DNA of 64,000 bases, from the NCBI RefSeq assembly GCF_000374445.1, contig NZ_KB894404.1:124001-188000 (forward strand), written 5' to 3'. Below the pieces are notes generated by a model, which had not been told where the DNA came from, did not search any database, and was given only the letters and a program-made list of their open reading frames with translations. Positions 60,753 to 64,000 of this stretch are shown one piece after another. Within the stretch, counting starts at the first letter, position 1. Each line of letters opens with the position of its first letter. The position numbers were made by a program, and so were the translations under genes. The stretch is from Actinokineospora enzanensis DSM 44649 (GTDB taxonomy: Bacteria > Actinomycetota > Actinomycetes > Mycobacteriales > Pseudonocardiaceae).

Positions 60753-62663
60753 ATGCGCGGTAGGCGAAGCAGAGCGTGGTTAGTGGTGCCCGCGATGGTC
60801 GCGGGCACCATCGTGGGCATGGCACCGGCGGCGACGGCTGAGGTGGTCGGCGCCGGGGTGGGCGCGATCGACGGCAGCTACATCGTGGTGCTCAAGGACG
60901 GGCCCGCCAGCCCGGAAGCGTTGGCGGGCAAGTACTCCGGACGGGTCAACCGGACCTTCATGCACGCCCTGCACGGGTTCTCGGCCACTCTGGACGCGCG
61001 CGCCGCGCGCAGGCTTGCCGCAGATCCCGCGGTCGCGTATGTGCAGGCGAACCGGCGGGTGAGCAAGGCGGACGTGCAGGACTACCCGCGTTCCTGGGGG
61101 CTGGACCGGATCGACCAGCGGTATGGGCCGATCGACAACAAGTACACCTACGCCACCAAGGCCACCAACGTCACCGCGTATGTGGTCGACACCGGTATCC
61201 GCGTCACCCACGAGGAGTTCGGCGGCCGCGCGGTGTGGGGGACCAACACCAGCGGTGACGGCAGGAACGAGGACTGCAACGGGCACGGCACGCACGTGTC
61301 CGGCACCATCGGCGGCACCGAGTACGGCGTGGCCAAGGGCGTGCGGCTGGTCGCGGTGAAGGTGCTGGACTGCGACGGGTACGGCAGCAGCGAGAGCGTG
61401 GCGGCCGGGCTGGACTGGGTCGTGGCCAACCACGTGTCCGGTCCCGCGGTGGCGAACATGAGCCTCGGCGGCGACGCGCCGGACCAGGTCCTGGAGGACG
61501 CGGTGCGGCGCGCGATCGCCGACGGCGTGGTGGTGTCGGTCGCGGCGGGCAACGACAGCGGCGACGCGTGCGCCCACTCGCCCGCGCGCGTGCCGGAGGC
61601 GTTGACCGTGGCGGCCGCCAACGACTTCGACGGGCGGGCCTCGTTCTCCAACTACGGGTCCTGTGTGGACCTGTTCGCGCCGGGGGAGTACATCTGGTCG
61701 GCGAGCGCGGGCTACGACTCCGACTGGGAGATCCTCAGCGGTACCTCGATGGCGACCCCGCACGTGTCGGGCGCGGCGGCGCTGCTGCTGGCGCGGGACC
61801 CGGGGCTGACGCCCGCGCAGCTGTCGGCCGGGCTGCTGCTGGACTCGACCAAGGACGTGATCTCCGACGCGCAGGGCTCGCCGAACCGGATGCTGGTCGT
61901 CAACACCGGGTACCGGCCGGGGTATCCGCTGGTCGCGGACCCGGGCGTGCGGGCGGGCCGGATCGGGACGCCGATGTCCGTGCCGCTGTCGGTGAACGGC
62001 GGGACCGCCCCGTACACGTGGACCTCGACGGCGCTGCCCGCCGGGTTGACGCTGAACGCGAGCACCGGGGTGATCTCCGGCAAGCCGACCGCGACGGTGA
62101 TCGACAGGTCGGTGACCGCGACCGCCACGGACCGGAACAAGCGCACCGGCACGGTCACCTTCCGGATGTTCACCACACCGCCGGGCTGGGCCTGCCCGTC
62201 GAAGGGACAGAAGCTGCGCAACCCCGGCTTCGAGGAGGGGCGCGGGATCGGCAACGGCTGGGACCAGAGCAGGACGCTGCTGATCACCGACGACGCCGGG
62301 GTCACCCCGCACGCGGGCAGGTGGGGTGCCTACTTCGCGGGCCTGGGCATGCCGTTCGGGGACACGCTGCAGCAGACCGCGACGATCCCGGCCGACTGCC
62401 CGTACTCCACGCTGTCGTTCTGGGTGCGGACCACGACCGAGGAGCCGACCTCGGCCGGTCCGGTGGACACGCTGACCGTCACCGCGGACACGTCCCGGGT
62501 CGCGGTGCTCTCCAACCTGGACGCCGCGCCCGGCTGGGTCCGACGCAGCTACGACGTGGGCTCGCTGGCGGGCAAGACCGTGCGGTTCACGTTCTTCGGC
62601 CAGGAGGACTACGGCGAGCCGACCGGTTTCGACCTCGACGACGTCGCCCTGGACGTCGCCTGA
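60753..62663 (+). CDS. Secreted subtilisin/proteinase K-like S8 peptidase
   Basis: This 636-residue preproprotein has a signal peptide (MRGRRSRAWLVVPAMVAGTI, cleavage near ATA|EVV at 29). An I9 propeptide covers about 40-105 (GSYIVVLKDGPASPEALAGK). The catalytic domain carries D146 in VVDTGI, H178 in NGHGTHVSG and S332 in SGTSMATPHVSG, and resembles proteinase K. C-terminal to it are an Ig-like putative binding domain (APYTWTSTALPAGLTLNAST, about 415-475) and a carbohydrate-binding-like sandwich (LRNPGFEEG to FDLDDVALDV). GGAGGGG precedes the ATG. Its stop is 3 bp from the convergent exonuclease stop. Confidence 0.93.
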   Translation: MRGRRSRAWLVVPAMVAGTIVGMAPAATAEVVGAGVGAIDGSYIVVLKDGPASPEALAGKYSGRVNRTFMHALHGFSATLDARAARRLAADPAVAYVQANRRVSKADVQDYPRSWGLDRIDQRYGPIDNKYTYATKATNVTAYVVDTGIRVTHEEFGGRAVWGTNTSGDGRNEDCNGHGTHVSGTIGGTEYGVAKGVRLVAVKVLDCDGYGSSESVAAGLDWVVANHVSGPAVANMSLGGDAPDQVLEDAVRRAIADGVVVSVAAGNDSGDACAHSPARVPEALTVAAANDFDGRASFSNYGSCVDLFAPGEYIWSASAGYDSDWEILSGTSMATPHVSGAAALLLARDPGLTPAQLSAGLLLDSTKDVISDAQGSPNRMLVVNTGYRPGYPLVADPGVRAGRIGTPMSVPLSVNGGTAPYTWTSTALPAGLTLNASTGVISGKPTATVIDRSVTATATDRNKRTGTVTFRMFTTPPGWACPSKGQKLRNPGFEEGRGIGNGWDQSRTLLITDDAGVTPHAGRWGAYFAGLGMPFGDTLQQTATIPADCPYSTLSFWVRTTTEEPTSAGPVDTLTVTADTSRVAVLSNLDAAPGWVRRSYDVGSLAGKTVRFTFFGQEDYGEPTGFDLDDVALDVA

Positions 62664-62666
62664 CGG

Positions 62667-63587
62667 TCAGCCGAGCGCGGTGAGCAGACGGTCCACGGCG
62701 GACCCCAGGTTCCACCGCTCCTGCAGCTGCCGCACGCGGTCCACGTCGACCGCGTGCGGCACCTCCGGCGTTCCGGTCGCCTCGATACCCACATCGGTGG
62801 CGACCCGCACCACCAGCGGTGCCTTGGCCAGGTAGTCGGCGTCGTGCGTGAACGCCTCGCGCACCTTGAGCGGGACGTCCTTGGAGCCTGCGTCGGCGGC
62901 CTCGACGAGCGCGGCCAGCGAGCCGAACTTGGTGATCAGCTTGGCGGCGGTCTTCTCGCCGATGCCGGTGATCCCGGGCAGCCCGTCGGACGGGTCGCCG
63001 CGCAACACGGCCATGTCGGCGTACGCGAGCCCCTCGGCGGGCAGCCCGTAGCGGGCGGCGAGCTCCTCCGGCCCGACGACCTCGGCCTTCGACCACCCCC
63101 GCCCGACGTAGACGACGCGCACGGGGGTGGGGGTGTCGCGGACGCACTGGAACAGGTCGCGGTCGCCGGTGACGATCTCGACCGGGGCGTCCTGCTCGCG
63201 GTGGGCCAGCGTGCCGATCACGTCGTCGGCCTCGTACCCGGCGGCCTGCGCGGTGGCGATCCCGGCGGCGTCCAGCAGGTCGAGGATGATCGGCACCTGC
63301 GGCGTGAGCGTGTCCGGCACCTCCTCGGCGTTCACGCTGGGGTCGGCCACCCGCTGCGCCTTGTAGCTGGGGATCGCGGCCACCCGGAACGCGGGCCGCC
63401 AGTCCGCGTCCAGACAGGCCACGAGCCGCGACGGCTTCCGGTCGTTGAGGATCTGCGCGATCATCCCGGCAAACCCACGCACGGCGTTCACCGGCTTACC
63501 GTCCGGCGAGGTCATCGACTCCGGCAGGGCGAAGAACGACCGGAAGTACAGGCTGGCCGAGTCCAACAACACCACAGGTCCACTCAC
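62667..63587 (-). CDS. 5'-3' exonuclease (PolA N-terminal-like / FEN)
   Basis: This 306-residue nuclease matches the stand-alone actinobacterial 5'-3' exonuclease. It opens VVLLDSASLYFRSFFALPES (first metal aspartate). LVACLDADWRPAFRVAAIPSYKAQR, EADDVIGTLA and IVTGDRDLFQCV give the acidic cluster. GLPGITGIGEKTAAKLI is the helix-hairpin-helix DNA-binding motif. It removes flaps or RNA primers during replication and repair. The GTG at 63587 follows CAGGCT by 7 nt (63595-63600, minus strand), fitting a leaderless mRNA. Confidence 0.93.
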   Translation of the reverse strand: MSGPVVLLDSASLYFRSFFALPESMTSPDGKPVNAVRGFAGMIAQILNDRKPSRLVACLDADWRPAFRVAAIPSYKAQRVADPSVNAEEVPDTLTPQVPIILDLLDAAGIATAQAAGYEADDVIGTLAHREQDAPVEIVTGDRDLFQCVRDTPTPVRVVYVGRGWSKAEVVGPEELAARYGLPAEGLAYADMAVLRGDPSDGLPGITGIGEKTAAKLITKFGSLAALVEAADAGSKDVPLKVREAFTHDADYLAKAPLVVRVATDVGIEATGTPEVPHAVDVDRVRQLQERWNLGSAVDRLLTALG

Positions 63588-63667
63588 GGCCGAGAGCCTG
63601 CCACACCTGACCGCGCGGAGCCCGGCACACCGGGTACGGGACTCACTCCCGCCCGAACCCGCGCCGG

Positions 63668-63943
63668 TCAGAGCGCGAACGCGATCGACCGGAGAACCAA
63701 GGCCACGACGAACACGATCGTGAAGGCCAGGTCGATCCCGATGCCCCCGGCCCGCACCGGCGGCACCACCCGCCGCACCGGGGCGATGGCGGGTTCGGTG
63801 GTCGCGCGGGTGAAGGTCCGGGCACGGCCGACCCAGGCCGGGCCCCGGCCCGCCATCGCCGCCCAGTCCAGCACCATCCTGGCGACGAGCAGCAGGATGA
63901 ACGCCGTGAGGGCGTAGCCGACCAGTATTCCGATGAAGTCCAT
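63668..63943 (-). CDS. YggT family membrane protein
   Basis: This 91-residue protein has two membrane helices, IGILVGYALTAFILLLVARM near the N-terminus and IDLAFTIVFVVALVLRSIAF near the C-terminus. The YggT-type central block is ATTEPAIAPVRRVVPPV (P-x-x-x-P-x-R). YggT proteins are linked to turgor or cell-division functions, and in actinobacteria they normally sit near sepF and divIVA; here neither is within the window. The ATG at 63943 has GGGAGGAG upstream. The exonuclease gene begins 80 bp downstream on the same strand. Confidence 0.85.
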   Translation of the reverse strand: MDFIGILVGYALTAFILLLVARMVLDWAAMAGRGPAWVGRARTFTRATTEPAIAPVRRVVPPVRAGGIGIDLAFTIVFVVALVLRSIAFAL

Positions 63944-64000
63944 GTTCGCTCCTCCCGGGACCGATTGCGCCTGGTCAACGCATGCCATATCCGGAAAGTG

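Overview
The window is high-GC actinobacterial chromosome, most likely from the Pseudonocardiaceae (Actinokineospora/Saccharothrix/Lentzea-like; this genus-level guess is inference). The evidence is strong GC3 bias, many GTG and some TTG starts, a mycothiol gene (mshC), a complete Pup-proteasome locus, and gene order close to the mycobacterial Rv2130c-Rv2090 segment (mshC, PAC2, hisE, RecB-family nuclease, trmI, mpa, dop, pup, prcBA, pafA, pafBC, tatAC, helY, 5'-3' exonuclease). No tRNA, rRNA, insertion sequence, prophage or CRISPR array was seen.

Layout. 1-16 kb is an accessory region rich in signalling. It holds an edge-cut winged-helix-like regulator, an AlkB-type dioxygenase behind a perfect LexA box, small paralogous hypotheticals, a response regulator-phosphatase / CHASE3 kinase / response regulator operon, a DUF5753 protein without its HTH, a lipoprotein, a zinc-knuckle SDR protein, a GAF kinase, an FAD oxidoreductase, an arylamine N-acetyltransferase and an OmpR-type two-component pair. 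16-26 kb carries hrpA, a MEDS/anti-sigma-like regulator, a DUF427 protein, a poreless voltage-sensor-like protein, a cytosolic subtilase with a tiny inhibitor-like partner, and mshC. 26-33 kb carries an MFS transporter, PAC2, a HAD hydrolase, hisE, a thioesterase, a RecB-like Fe-S nuclease, a site-2 protease and trmI. 33-36 kb has three Pro/Gly/Gln/Tyr-rich single-pass membrane paralogues. 36-54.5 kb is the pupylation/proteasome, PafBC and Tat block, interrupted by a LysR regulator, a NarL-type two-component system and a PAP2-diacylglycerol kinase fusion. 54.5-64 kb has a lipid kinase, helY, a DUF4333 protein, an Eis-type acetyltransferase, a secreted subtilase, a 5'-3' exonuclease and a YggT protein.

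How the genes work together. Mpa unfolds Pup-tagged proteins into the PrcBA 20S core. Pup carries a C-terminal GGQ, so Dop must deamidate it before PafA ligates it. PafBC, encoded in the same block, are DNA-damage transcription activators. Sequences matching the PafBC/RecA-NDp promoter consensus (tTGTCRgtg-N8-TAnnnT) lie directly upstream of mpa and of the RecB-like nuclease, with weaker matches at dop and helY. With the LexA box at alkB, this suggests that much of the window is wired to DNA damage.

The most unusual feature is a set of intergenic repeat arrays. At 11719-12230 (four units) and 25769-26190 (three units), both between convergent gene ends and in opposite orientations, each unit contains three DnaA-box-like nonamers (TTRTCCACA variants). 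Each unit also contains a fixed composite: a -10-like TANNNT hexamer, 7-8 nt, a G-run/C-run hairpin (e.g. GGGGGTCCCCC), 5-7 nt, then TTRTCCACA. A distantly similar array without the hairpin lies at 9478-9845. I know of no described element with this architecture.
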